Positions 16,909 to 25,921 of a stretch of DNA of 45,084 nt are shown piece after piece; the stretch's first letter is position 1, and each line of letters starts with the position of its first letter. A program made the translations under genes and the position numbers. Location of the stretch: positions 1-45,084 of the forward strand of contig CAZLXG010000008.1 of assembly GCA_964563585.1 (NCBI GenBank). Reading direction: 5' to 3'. This DNA comes from CAZLXG01 sp964563585. GTDB taxonomy: Bacteria > Bacteroidota > Bacteroidia > Flavobacteriales > Flavobacteriaceae. A model generated the notes under the pieces. It saw only the letters and a program-made list of their open reading frames with translations. It made no database searches and was not told the DNA's origin.

Positions 16909-18946
16909 AATAATCGATAATAAAAGCTCCTTTTTTGCCAGTTTGGTGAAAAGGGAGTTTTCTTTTTTTACAAATACGTTCCCATCTTTCAACATACGAC
17001 CTATAATTACTGCCATCTGCAATAATGTATTTTGGTTTTATAGAATCTATTAACCGATTCAAATTTATTTTAGGCGATTGCCGTAGCAACACATAATCAG
17101 GATTAAACAGTTTTATGTTGTAAACACCTAGACTATCAATAACTAAAAGTCTTTTACCATCCAGTACATATAAAGGTTGTAGTGAATCTTCCTCAATAGT
17201 TTTTATATGATTTCCGACGGTGTAATTTTTAATAATTTTGTTTTTAGCTTTGGTCAAGCTATCAAAATCATGAGCCACCATTATTTTGTTATTTGCGGTG
17301 TTTCCAATCAAACTATACCTGCTTTTATGAAATATAATAAATTGGTTTGACGGTTTGTTATATGCCGTATAAATAAAAGTACATTGCATATATAATACTG
17401 CAATTAGTAACAATTTTAAATTCGAAAAACTTCTTTTTTTGAAGAGTTTTATAAGAGAAATAATAACTAAATAAGAAGCTATTACATACAAAAGGCTAAA
17501 TGAAATGCTTTTAAATAAAAACTGGTCTTGCTGTGAAATCCATCCAACAAAATTATTCATTAAGCTAATAATACTTCCGTAGATGTTTGCTAGAAAGTTT
17601 GGCAGAATATTTAATAAAGCTAAAAATATAACGAAAATACCAAATCCTAAAATAATACCTAAAGCAGGAATAATAACTAAGTTAGATAAGAAAAACAATC
17701 CTGGAACCTGATGGAAATAATATAAGCTAATAGGAATTACACCAAACTGTGCAGAAATAGTTATGGTTAAAGTATGCCAATAAAAACGTAAAATTTTAGA
17801 TTTTGGTTTCCATAATTTATATAATAATGGGTCGATTGAAACAATAGCAAAAACAGCCAAATAACTTAACTGAAAACCAACATCGAACAAAAACATAGGT
17901 TTAAAAAGCAATATTATAAATATAGATATTGCTAATGTGTTGTAAATGTTTGTTGGTCGTTTTAAACTCATAGCAATCGCCACAATACTAAACATAGTTG
18001 CTGCTCTAGTTACCGAAGCCGATAATCCTGCTATTAAAGCAAAACACCAAAGCAACGTAACAAGTATTATGGTCTTGATAAGTTTTCCGTGTTTAAAACG
18101 CTCTAGAGGATTGAAAATAAACATTAAAATTAGTAGAATAATACCAACGTGTAATCCAGAAACTGCCAAAATATGTATTGCTCCAGCATTGGTGTAACTG
18201 GTGTAAACGTCCTCGCTAATATCTTGTCGTTGTCCTAATAAAAGCGCATTAATAATAGCGAGTTCGTCAGGTTTAAATGAGTATTTTTTTAATTTTAAGT
18301 TGATATGATTTCTAACATCATCAGCAATACCAAACAATGTTTTTTGTTGAGAATTTATTTTTAAAAGTGATTGATTGTTTACGGAAATTTGATGGTAGAT
18401 ATATTTCTTCTCAAGATATTTTTTATAGTTGAATTGATTAGGATTTAAAGGATTGTTTAAATCTTTAAAAACAGTTTTAGTAATAAGAATATTATCAACT
18501 TTTAATGTCTGTAGCGTTGAATCTTTTTGAATGTTTAATAACGATTTTCCTGATACAGTTTCGTTATCAATATTTAAAATATCAATCACATATTTATCAT
18601 AATAAGTATTAGGTTTTAAAACCTCTCTAATTCTAAATGTGATGGTTTTTATAGAGCCTTTTTTAAATGAATTATGATGCGTATAATGATTTAAAAAGTT
18701 TTTTTGATTATGAAAGTTAGTCGTTAATATTCCAATAAAAATCATTAAAATATAAGCAGAAAGTCCAAGCCAAATCGTTTTAGTAAATTGTTTTCTTGCA
18801 ACTATAAAAGCAACAAATAAAAGTACTAAAAAAGAAGCGGTAATGTATAAAGTTAATGGAATTAAGAACGTGAAGAAATACGCAATGGCGATACCAATAA
18901 TTAGGCAACAGGTTAATTTAATTATAGTGAAATTGAGTAATTTCAT
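16907..18946 (-). CDS. comEC: ComEC/Rec2-family competence membrane protein
   Basis: Forms the inner-membrane channel for single-stranded DNA in natural transformation. The 679-residue protein has N-terminal membrane helices with a DUF4131-like soluble region (about 1-230), then the Competence domain with the signature GAIHILAVSGLHVGI (about residue 255) and further helices to about 520. The C-terminal 150 residues are soluble but show no HxHxDH metallo-beta-lactamase motif, the presumed nuclease part of longer ComEC proteins. So either the domain has decayed or this lineage uses a short form. It lies at the 3' end of the surE-lpxB-C40 group. The stop codon lies within a REP-like repeat. Confidence 0.85.
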   Translation of the reverse strand: MKLLNFTIIKLTCCLIIGIAIAYFFTFLIPLTLYITASFLVLLFVAFIVARKQFTKTIWLGLSAYILMIFIGILTTNFHNQKNFLNHYTHHNSFKKGSIKTITFRIREVLKPNTYYDKYVIDILNIDNETVSGKSLLNIQKDSTLQTLKVDNILITKTVFKDLNNPLNPNQFNYKKYLEKKYIYHQISVNNQSLLKINSQQKTLFGIADDVRNHINLKLKKYSFKPDELAIINALLLGQRQDISEDVYTSYTNAGAIHILAVSGLHVGIILLILMFIFNPLERFKHGKLIKTIILVTLLWCFALIAGLSASVTRAATMFSIVAIAMSLKRPTNIYNTLAISIFIILLFKPMFLFDVGFQLSYLAVFAIVSIDPLLYKLWKPKSKILRFYWHTLTITISAQFGVIPISLYYFHQVPGLFFLSNLVIIPALGIILGFGIFVIFLALLNILPNFLANIYGSIISLMNNFVGWISQQDQFLFKSISFSLLYVIASYLVIISLIKLFKKRSFSNLKLLLIAVLYMQCTFIYTAYNKPSNQFIIFHKSRYSLIGNTANNKIMVAHDFDSLTKAKNKIIKNYTVGNHIKTIEEDSLQPLYVLDGKRLLVIDSLGVYNIKLFNPDYVLLRQSPKINLNRLIDSIKPKYIIADGSNYRSYVERWERICKKRKLPFHQTGKKGAFIIDY

Positions 18947-18969
18947 ATTGTTGTAAGATAAAAAATATC

Positions 18970-19461
18970 TTATAGAATGTTACGAGCTTCAAAAAAAGCT
19001 TTATGCCAGTAATCTTCATTTAACCAAGATGTTATTACACCTTTACTGCTTGTGGCATGTATAAATTGAATGTTTTTGTTTTTTATGGAAACAATTAACC
19101 CAACATGATTAATCGAGTTTCTTCTATTGCCTGTTTTAAAAAACAGTAAATCGCCTTTAACTACATTTTTCAACGAAATTTTATTTCCGCGTTTTGCCAT
19201 ATCTCTCGATATTCGTGGTAAAAAAATATCATAAGCTTTAAAAGATTCAAAAACTAAACCCGAGCAATCCATTCCTTTTTTTGTAGTTCCGCCCCATTTA
19301 TAACGAACACCTTTAAATTGGTTGGCATATTCAATAATGTTTTCTGCTTTAGAATTTGATTTAATAACAGTTTTTGTTGAACTACTTTTTTTAGATATTT
19401 TGGAAGATTTACAACTACTAAAACTTGAAATAATGAGAAGTAAAATAAGAATATTTCTCAT
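18970..19461 (-). CDS. NlpC/P60 (C40) lipoprotein peptidase
   Basis: A 163-residue cell-wall peptidase that probably cleaves the D-Glu to diaminopimelate bond in peptidoglycan stem peptides. A lipoprotein signal ends at Cys17 (SSFSSC), followed by a Ser/Lys-rich linker to about residue 38. The NlpC/P60 domain shows KWGGTTKKGMDCSG with catalytic Cys66, His119 in INHVGLIVS and a third polar residue, His135, in FIHATS. It is anchored in the inner or outer membrane facing the periplasm. It starts 8 nt after the lpxB stop and is 23 nt before comEC, so it belongs to the surE-lpxB transcription unit. Substrate specificity is inferred from the family. Confidence 0.88.
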   Translation of the reverse strand: MRNILILLLIISSFSSCKSSKISKKSSSTKTVIKSNSKAENIIEYANQFKGVRYKWGGTTKKGMDCSGLVFESFKAYDIFLPRISRDMAKRGNKISLKNVVKGDLLFFKTGNRRNSINHVGLIVSIKNKNIQFIHATSSKGVITSWLNEDYWHKAFFEARNIL

Positions 19462-19468
19462 AAATTAA

Positions 19469-20584
19469 TTAAGCTTTTATCGATTTATAAATCAAATTAG
19501 CAGTTTTCTCACTTGCGCCTTTACCGCCAAGTTTTTTTTCTAAATCGTAATAATCTGAAAAAAGTTTAACACGATTAGATTCATCTAGTATGCGCTCAAG
19601 TTCTTCTTTAAGGCGATTTTTATTGAAATCATTTTGAATAAGTTCCGTAACAACTTCTTTATCCATAATTAAATTTACCAATGAAATGTATTTTAATGTA
19701 ATGATGCGTTTTGCTATTTGATATGAAATATTACTGCCTTTATAGCAAACCACTTGCGGAACTTTAAATAATGCAGCTTCTAAAGTAGCAGTTCCAGAAG
19801 TAACCAAAGTAGCAGTAGAAACACTTAATAAATCGTAAGTTTTATTATCTACAAAACTAATATTGGAGTGTTTTATAAACGTTTTGTAAAATTCAAAATC
19901 TTGACTTGGCGCACCCGCAATTACAAATTGATAGTCAGGGAAATCATCAATCAAACTCAGCATTACGGAAAGCATTTTTTTAATTTCCTGTTTTCTGCTT
20001 CCAGGTAAAAGTGCAATAATGGGTTTGTTGTTAAGTTTATGAGCATTTCTAAATTCTTGCTCATCGACTTGATTTCTGTCGGCTATAGCATCAATTAAAG
20101 GGTGACCAACAAAATTCACATCATAATCAAAATTGTCTTTGTAAAATGCTTTTTCAAAAGGAAGAATAACATACATTGCATCAACATCTCTTTTTATTTT
20201 ATGTACACGTTTAGCACGAGACGCCCAAACCTGCGGCGATACATAATAATTGGTTTTAAAGCCTTTTTGTTTCGCCCATTTTGCAATACGTAAATTAAAA
20301 CCAGAATTATCAATAAAAATAATAACATCAGGTTTATAAGTTTCAATATCTTTTTTACAAAAGGAAATATCTTTATAAATGGAAGAAAGGTTCATGATAA
20401 CCTCAATAAACCCCATAAACGAACGTTCTTTATAATGTTTTACAAGTGTGCCGCCAACATGTTGCATAAGGTCGCCACCCCAAAACCTAAAATTAGCATT
20501 TACATCTACTTTTTGTAATGCTTTCATTAGGTTTGAGCCATGTAAATCGCCCGATGCTTCACCGGAAACAATGTAATAGTTCAT
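19469..20584 (-). CDS. lpxB: Lipid-A-disaccharide synthase
   Basis: Glycosyltransferase (GT19) that joins UDP-2,3-diacylglucosamine and lipid X to make the lipid A disaccharide at the cytoplasmic face of the inner membrane. The 371-residue length is normal. Motifs include the N-terminal SGEASGDLHGSNL (residues 7-19), FIDNSGFNLRIAKWAKQ (about 90-106), YYVSPQVWASRAKR (about 112-125), LLPGSRKQEI (about 192-201) and TSGTATLEAAL near residue 262. The gene abuts the stop of the upstream small membrane protein with no gap. With lptC in the same window, two steps of lipopolysaccharide biogenesis are represented, though in separate transcription units. Confidence 0.95.
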   Translation of the reverse strand: MNYYIVSGEASGDLHGSNLMKALQKVDVNANFRFWGGDLMQHVGGTLVKHYKERSFMGFIEVIMNLSSIYKDISFCKKDIETYKPDVIIFIDNSGFNLRIAKWAKQKGFKTNYYVSPQVWASRAKRVHKIKRDVDAMYVILPFEKAFYKDNFDYDVNFVGHPLIDAIADRNQVDEQEFRNAHKLNNKPIIALLPGSRKQEIKKMLSVMLSLIDDFPDYQFVIAGAPSQDFEFYKTFIKHSNISFVDNKTYDLLSVSTATLVTSGTATLEAALFKVPQVVCYKGSNISYQIAKRIITLKYISLVNLIMDKEVVTELIQNDFNKNRLKEELERILDESNRVKLFSDYYDLEKKLGGKGASEKTANLIYKSIKA

Positions 20585-20866
20585 TTAAAAAAGTTTAAAA
20601 ACAAACGTAAAAATAGCAATAAAAACAGTAATTAATAACACGCCGCGCGCACGATAATCTTGTTTCTTTTTAATAAAAACAAAGAAAGCTGCAAGATTTA
20701 AAACAGCACCTAAACTTATTAATTTTCCTAAAAAACCTTCGACTGAAGCTGCTTTTATTACTATTGTAAAATCATCACCTTTGCCTAAAAGTGTTGCAGC
20801 TAAAAACAAACCGATGGCATTGGCAATTAAACCAACAAACATGCCTATAAAAATTTCTTTTTTCAT
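20585..20866 (-). CDS. Small membrane protein between surE and lpxB
   Basis: A 93-residue protein with three predicted membrane helices: about residues 4-25 (EIFIGMFVGLIANAIGLFLA), 48-65 (KLISLGAVLNLAAFFVFI) and 75-92 (GVLLITVFIAIFTFVFKL). A basic loop (KKKQDYRARG) lies between the last two. I recognise no named family. It abuts both neighbours: its start directly follows the surE stop and its own stop directly precedes lpxB. Such zero-gap packing supports a real, co-translated gene. A role linked to lipid A synthesis is only a guess from its position. Confidence 0.7.
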   Translation of the reverse strand: MKKEIFIGMFVGLIANAIGLFLAATLLGKGDDFTIVIKAASVEGFLGKLISLGAVLNLAAFFVFIKKKQDYRARGVLLITVFIAIFTFVFKLF

Positions 20867-21661
20867 TTATTCTAAATCTGTTTCAGTATTATTTAAATCC
20901 CAAGTGTTTAGGGTTTTTATATGTTGATGTGCAGTTAAATCGAATTGTGTTGGTGTTACTGAAACATAATTGTTTTCCAAAGCCCATTCATCAGTATCTT
21001 CACCATCATCTAAGTTAACAAATTTACCAGAAAGCCAATAATAATCTTTTCCTAAGGGACTTGTTCTTTTATCAAATTCTTCAACCCAATTAGACTTTGC
21101 TTGTCGGCATATTTTAATGCCTTTTATGTTATTTTCTGATGTATTCGGAATATTCACGTTTAATACAACACCATTTGGTAGGCCTTCTTTTAAAACGTTT
21201 TTAGCAACTTTTTTCACATACTTTTTTGTGACATCAAAATTAGCTTCCCAATCATAATTAAGCAACGAGAAACCAATGGCGGGAATACCTTCAATTCCAG
21301 CTTCTAATGCAGCACTCATTGTGCCAGAATAAATCACATTTATAGCCGAATTAGATCCATGATTAATTCCAGAAACACACAAATCGGGTTTTCTATCTAA
21401 AATTTCTCTTATGGCTAATTTTACACAATCTGCGGGTGTACCAGAGCAACTATATTCTTTTTGCGGACCCTTACTAGCTTTTATTTGTTGTACATAAAGT
21501 GTAGAATCTATAGTAATGGCGTGTCCCATACCGCTTTGTGGGCTGTCGGGCGCAACAACAACAACGTCTCCAATGGAATTCATTACAGATATTAAAGCCC
21601 TAAGTCCAGGAGCATTAATACCATCATCGTTAGTTACTAAAATAAGGGGTCTTTTAGCCAT
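20867..21661 (-). CDS. surE: 5'/3'-nucleotidase SurE
   Basis: Cytoplasmic, metal-dependent phosphatase that removes phosphate from nucleoside monophosphates and is linked to stationary-phase survival. The 264-residue protein begins with the diagnostic LVTNDDGINAPGL (Asp12-Asp13 bind the metal). It also shows VVVVAPDSPQSGMGHAIT (about residues 33-50), CSGTPADCVKLA (about 72-83) and SGINHGSNSAINVIYSGTM (about 96-114). It is the first gene of the minus-strand group that continues with the small membrane protein, lpxB, the C40 peptidase and comEC. A weak -7-like TATTTTAG lies upstream on the minus strand, in the 187-nt gap shared with prc. Confidence 0.95.
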   Translation of the reverse strand: MAKRPLILVTNDDGINAPGLRALISVMNSIGDVVVVAPDSPQSGMGHAITIDSTLYVQQIKASKGPQKEYSCSGTPADCVKLAIREILDRKPDLCVSGINHGSNSAINVIYSGTMSAALEAGIEGIPAIGFSLLNYDWEANFDVTKKYVKKVAKNVLKEGLPNGVVLNVNIPNTSENNIKGIKICRQAKSNWVEEFDKRTSPLGKDYYWLSGKFVNLDDGEDTDEWALENNYVSVTPTQFDLTAHQHIKTLNTWDLNNTETDLE

Positions 21662-21848
21662 AGTTTGCTTAAAAAGTATCGCTAAAATACATAATTTCCT
21701 TTGTAAACACTTAATTTCTTTGGTTTAACAAAAAATTAGTAGCAATTGCCTTTATTGGCATGGTTTTTTCTTTATTTTAGTAAAAATAATGTATTACTAT
21801 TTATTTGGCGGCTACAAATTAATATAGCCCAAAAACGAAAAATAACAG

Positions 21849-23996
21849 ATGAAAAATATTATGAAAAGGAATTATAAAGTTTTATTGTTAATGCTATTGC
21901 TTGCTTTTGCATCATGTAGTTTTACTACTAAAACATTTGAAGATCCTGATAAAGATAAATTACTAATTCAGATTATTACGTATGTATTGCAACAAGGACA
22001 TTTTGATCCTATCGCTATGGATGATGCGTTTTCTGAGGAATTGTTTTCGGATTATATAGAAACTATCGATCCTGTAAAGCGTTATTTTTATGAATCGGAT
22101 TATAAAGATTTCGAAAAATATAAATTAACAATTGATGACCAGTTAAAGGTGTCTGATATTACTTTTTTCAATGTAACTCACGAGCGTATGTTGAAACGTA
22201 TTGACGAAGCTAAAGAGATTTATAAAGAGGTATTATCACAACCTTTCAATTATACAATTGATGAAACATTTAATAACGATTTTGAGCATAGTAGTTATGT
22301 GAAAAACAAAAAGGAAATGAAAGAACGTTGGAGAAAACAACTTAAGTTCTCTACACTTACCAATTATGATGATATTTATAGTCAAGAAAGATCTCATAAA
22401 AAGAGAGACGCGTCATACATTATGAAGACAGAGCAAGTTATTGAAAAAAAAGCTCGTGAAGCGACATTAAAATCTCTTAATGTGTTTTTTAATGATTACA
22501 TAGATGATAAGCAACGCGAAGATTATTTTGCAGAATATGTAAATGCAATTGTTGAGGAGTTCGATCCGCATACGTATTATTTAGCTCCAAAGGGGAAAGA
22601 AGATTTCGATATGCGTATGTCTGGGAAGTTAGAAGGCATTGGTGCGCGACTTCAAAAAAGAATGGATTATATTAAAATAGTTGAGCTTATTTCTGGAGGT
22701 CCAGCATGGCGAGGTAAAGAATTGGAGGTAGAAGATATTATTTTAAAGGTTAGACAAGAAAATGAAGATTTGCCTGTAGATATTGTTGGTATGCGAATCA
22801 ATGATGCTATAAAATTTATTAAAGGGCCAAAAGGCACGAAAGTAACATTAACCATTAAAAAAGTTGATGGTACGATTAAAGATGTTACCATTACAAGAGA
22901 TATAGTTCAATTAGTCGAAACCTATGCAAAATCTTCTATGGTTGATAAAAATGACAAAAAATTTGGTGTTATCAATTTGCCAGCGTTTTATGTAGATTTT
23001 AATGATTATAAAAATATTAATGCAGCTACAGATGTTAAAAAAGAAATTGAGCGTTTAAAGGCTGAAGGTATGGAAGGTTTAGTACTAGATTTACGAAACA
23101 ATGGTGGCGGTTCGTTGCCAACAGTTGTAGACATGGCAGGTTTATTTATTAAAGAAGGTCCAATTGTACAAGTGCGTTCTACAGGTAAAGCTAAAGAGGT
23201 TTTAAAAGACAAAGATAGATCTATAGTTTGGGATGGTCCATTAGTGATTTTGGTTAATGAAATTTCAGCTTCTGCATCCGAAATTATGGCAGCAGCAATG
23301 CAAGATTATAAACGTGCTATAATTATTGGAAGTGAACAAACCTATGGTAAAGGTACCGTTCAAAATGTAATGAATTTAAACAATTTGGTAAGAAGTAACA
23401 CTGCTGGAGATTTTGGTGCTTTAGCGCTAACAACTCAAAAGTATTATAGAATTAATGGCGGTTCGGTACAATTAGAAGGTGTGAAAAGTGATGTAAAAGT
23501 ACCAGGACGTTTTAGTTTTATTGATGTAGGTGAAAAAGATAAAGAAAATCCATTGCCATGGGATGAAATTGATGCTGCGGAATATACTGTTTGGGATAGT
23601 TATTTTGATTACGACAAAACTATTAGCATGAGTAAAGAGCGTATGAGTAATAACGAGCAATTAAAGCTTATTGAAGAAAATGCGAAGTGGGTAAAAACAA
23701 AGATTGATGAAACTATTTTTTCTTTGAATTATGAAAAATATAAAGCAAAAATTAATCTAAATGAATTGGAATCGAAACGGTTTGATGCTATTTCAGATTA
23801 TAAAACAAATTTAACGTTTGAGTCGTTAGCTTATGAAAAACAACTTTTTGTAAGTGATACTACCGATTTAAAAGAAAAGCGAGATAGATGGCATTTAAGT
23901 TTAAGTAAAGATGTATATATTGAAGAAGCTTTAAATGTATTAGAAGATTTAAAAATGACTTACGCTATTAAAAAAGTAGCAACAGTAAAAGATTAA
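21849..23996 (+). CDS. prc: Carboxy-terminal processing protease Prc/Tsp (S41)
   Basis: Periplasmic tail-specific serine protease that degrades proteins by their C-termini and trims envelope proteins. The 715-residue architecture is complete. A lipoprotein-type signal ends in FASC (Cys23). A Tsp N-terminal domain (about 40-240), a PDZ domain (about 245-340, with SGKLEGIGARLQ) and the S41 core follow, with Ser475 in SASASEI and the general-base Lys501 in YGKGTVQ matching the Ser-Lys dyad of E. coli Tsp. A DUF3340-like C-terminal region ends the protein. An alternative ATG four codons in gives a shorter signal and cannot be excluded. The ABC permease gene begins 7 nt after the stop, so the two are co-transcribed. 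Confidence 0.93.
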   Translation: MKNIMKRNYKVLLLMLLLAFASCSFTTKTFEDPDKDKLLIQIITYVLQQGHFDPIAMDDAFSEELFSDYIETIDPVKRYFYESDYKDFEKYKLTIDDQLKVSDITFFNVTHERMLKRIDEAKEIYKEVLSQPFNYTIDETFNNDFEHSSYVKNKKEMKERWRKQLKFSTLTNYDDIYSQERSHKKRDASYIMKTEQVIEKKAREATLKSLNVFFNDYIDDKQREDYFAEYVNAIVEEFDPHTYYLAPKGKEDFDMRMSGKLEGIGARLQKRMDYIKIVELISGGPAWRGKELEVEDIILKVRQENEDLPVDIVGMRINDAIKFIKGPKGTKVTLTIKKVDGTIKDVTITRDIVQLVETYAKSSMVDKNDKKFGVINLPAFYVDFNDYKNINAATDVKKEIERLKAEGMEGLVLDLRNNGGGSLPTVVDMAGLFIKEGPIVQVRSTGKAKEVLKDKDRSIVWDGPLVILVNEISASASEIMAAAMQDYKRAIIIGSEQTYGKGTVQNVMNLNNLVRSNTAGDFGALALTTQKYYRINGGSVQLEGVKSDVKVPGRFSFIDVGEKDKENPLPWDEIDAAEYTVWDSYFDYDKTISMSKERMSNNEQLKLIEENAKWVKTKIDETIFSLNYEKYKAKINLNELESKRFDAISDYKTNLTFESLAYEKQLFVSDTTDLKEKRDRWHLSLSKDVYIEEALNVLEDLKMTYAIKKVATVKD

Positions 23997-24003
23997 AACG
24001 TTT

Positions 24004-25098
24004 ATGAGTAATAAACCAAACTCATTAAAACAATTAGCGCTCCAGAAGTTTAAGAAAAACTTTTGGGGCGTTTTTAGTTTGTATTTTATTATTTTGGTTG
24101 GTTTAGTATCGGTGTTTGCTTATGTTTTTGCACCCGATAATTCTCAGCATGCCAATCAAATGCATTTATCAATTCATTCAAAAAGACCAGGTTTTAAGGT
24201 TAATATGCTAACCATTCCATCACAATTAAGAACCAAGCAAAGTAGTTTTGACAAAATTTTCTTTGGAAAGAAAAATAGTGATACCGAAATTCCTATTTCA
24301 GAATTCAATATAAAAGATGATGTATTAAATTATATTGAGTATGCTTCAGATGGTTTAGAAGGTGAAGAAAAAGTAATCAACCTAAACGTGTTTCCTAATA
24401 ATTCAGTTGATGGTTTTATAAAAGAAAAGAAGTTCTTTTTCGGAACCGATAAATATGGTCGCGATTTATTAAGTCGTGTTTTAGTTGGTGCCAGAATTTC
24501 ATTTTTTATAGGTTTTGTAGCAGTTTTTATTTCGTTATTAATTGGCATTTTTATGGGAAGCGTTGCAGGGTATTTTGGAGGAAAAGTTGATGCTGTAATC
24601 ATGTGGATTATTAATGTGACATGGTCTATACCAACATTATTGCTTGTAATTGCTATTACTTTAGCTTTAGGAAAAGGTTTTTGGCAAGTGTTTATTGCGG
24701 TTGGGCTTACCATGTGGGTTGAAGTTGCTAGAGTGGTACGTGGACAAATAATTAGTACCAAAGAAATGCAATATGTTACAGCGGCAAGAGCTTTAGGATT
24801 TAATGACTTTAGAATAATTACCAAACATATTTTACCCAATATTATGGCGCCAGTTATTGTGATTTCGGCAGCTAATTTTGCAGGAGCTATTTTAATTGAA
24901 AGCGGACTTAGTTTTTTAGGTATTGGTGCACAACCACCAATGGCAAGTTGGGGAGCGATGATTAAAGACCACTACAATTATATTATTTTAGGAAAACCTT
25001 ATTTAGCTATTATACCAGGACTTTGTATTATGAGTTTGGTAATGGCATTTATGCTTATAGGTAATGCTTTACGTGATGCTTTGGATGTGAAAACGTGA
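24004..25098 (+). CDS. ABC transporter permease, DppC/OppC family
   Basis: Inner-membrane permease of a peptide-type ABC importer. The 364-residue protein has an N-terminal membrane helix (about residues 19-40). A periplasmic segment of about 100 residues is unusually long for DppC. The signature GTDKYGRDLLSRVLVGARIS (about 146-165) follows, then five helices with the EAA loop ARALGFNDFRIITKHILPN (about 261-279) that contacts the ATPase. Near the C-terminus is SGLSFLGIGAQPPMASWG. No partner permease, ATPase or binding protein lies in the window, so the rest of the transporter is encoded elsewhere. It is co-transcribed with prc, with no obvious functional reason. The substrate is probably oligopeptides by family. 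Confidence 0.88.
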   Translation: MSNKPNSLKQLALQKFKKNFWGVFSLYFIILVGLVSVFAYVFAPDNSQHANQMHLSIHSKRPGFKVNMLTIPSQLRTKQSSFDKIFFGKKNSDTEIPISEFNIKDDVLNYIEYASDGLEGEEKVINLNVFPNNSVDGFIKEKKFFFGTDKYGRDLLSRVLVGARISFFIGFVAVFISLLIGIFMGSVAGYFGGKVDAVIMWIINVTWSIPTLLLVIAITLALGKGFWQVFIAVGLTMWVEVARVVRGQIISTKEMQYVTAARALGFNDFRIITKHILPNIMAPVIVISAANFAGAILIESGLSFLGIGAQPPMASWGAMIKDHYNYIILGKPYLAIIPGLCIMSLVMAFMLIGNALRDALDVKT

Positions 25099-25297
25099 TT
25101 TTGAGAGGTTTGTTTAGTATATCGTGTTTTAATTAGTTGTTTTCTAGAACGGTAATTAATCTAGTTGACGTGTCACTCACTATAATATCTTTCACACAAG
25201 TTTTACAGTTACAAATAGTTATTATGATTTGATAAAAAACGTTTCAATGTTTGTTCATTAGATTTTAAACTAAGTTATTGATTTAAAGTCTTTTAAA

Positions 25298-25921
25298 TCA
25301 CACATAATGAAATCTCTTAGCAATTTTATTTTCAATTAAATAAGCTAATTTTAATTGAAGGTTGATTGGCTTTTCAATTAAATGTTTTGTGAAGAAAATT
25401 AAACCTTCAGATTGTGGGTTTAATTCTGATATTTTATTCTTTCCAAAAGAATTGCTTTCTCGTAGTTTTAAATCGTACTCTAATAATTTAGATTTTTCTA
25501 AGCCAATGGAAGTTAAGTGTTCAATTAACTTAATTTTATTCACGCTTGTTATTTTTAATTTGTCAATATCATCTGCGTTTAAAAGCTTTGATTTACCTTT
25601 TTTTAGAAAAATTCCAGTAATTAGAAAATAATATTGCGTGAGTTTATTATCGGCAAAAAGCCAACCGTCTTTTAATTTGTTGTTTTTTAAATATGATAAT
25701 TCAAATGTAAATGTTGGTAAATCTTTATTTAAATAATGCAGTTGTGCTTTTTCATCTATAAAATAATCAACCGAATTATGTTGTATAACAATATCAATAC
25801 CTTGATGTTGTTTGTCTAAGTCAAAAACTCTCTGGAAGTCAATTTTTTTATTTCTGTAAAGGTTATCTAGATATTCAGATAGTAAGGTTTCTTGATTTAA
25901 ATCTGATTTAAAACTAGGCAT
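25298..25921 (-). CDS. Putative type II restriction endonuclease, PD-(D/E)XK-like
   Basis: A 207-residue protein I cannot match to a named family. Two features suggest a nuclease. First, its start overlaps the end of a cytosine methyltransferase gene by 8 bases, the usual layout of a restriction-modification pair. Second, residues 41-60 have the form GID (Asp43) then FIDEKAQ (Asp56-x-Lys58, Gln60), which fits the Asp...(D/E)xK catalytic core with a beta-strand on each side. The following region has alternating aromatic strands (TFTFELSYL, KDGWLFAD). The C-terminal half is Lys/Leu-rich and may bind DNA. No helix-turn-helix or signal peptide is seen. Its function is an inference from context and a short motif. 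Confidence 0.6.
   Translation of the reverse strand: MPSFKSDLNQETLLSEYLDNLYRNKKIDFQRVFDLDKQHQGIDIVIQHNSVDYFIDEKAQLHYLNKDLPTFTFELSYLKNNKLKDGWLFADNKLTQYYFLITGIFLKKGKSKLLNADDIDKLKITSVNKIKLIEHLTSIGLEKSKLLEYDLKLRESNSFGKNKISELNPQSEGLIFFTKHLIEKPINLQLKLAYLIENKIAKRFHYV

Noticed and set aside
24330..24839. 169-codon minus-strand frame opposite the ABC permease
   Set aside because: The permease motifs fix the plus-strand reading; the opposite frame is a shadow rich in Thr, Ile and Lys without recognisable features.
25165..25186. TTGACG followed by TATAAT between the ABC permease and restriction genes
   Set aside because: The spacing is only 10 nt instead of about 17, no gene follows in the right place, and Bacteroidota do not use this consensus.
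25279..25300. 9-bp inverted repeat TGATTTAAA-GTCT-TTTAAATCA at the end of the putative endonuclease gene, as a terminator
   Set aside because: It is almost all A and T, has no T-run on either strand, and such repeats are expected by chance in this composition.
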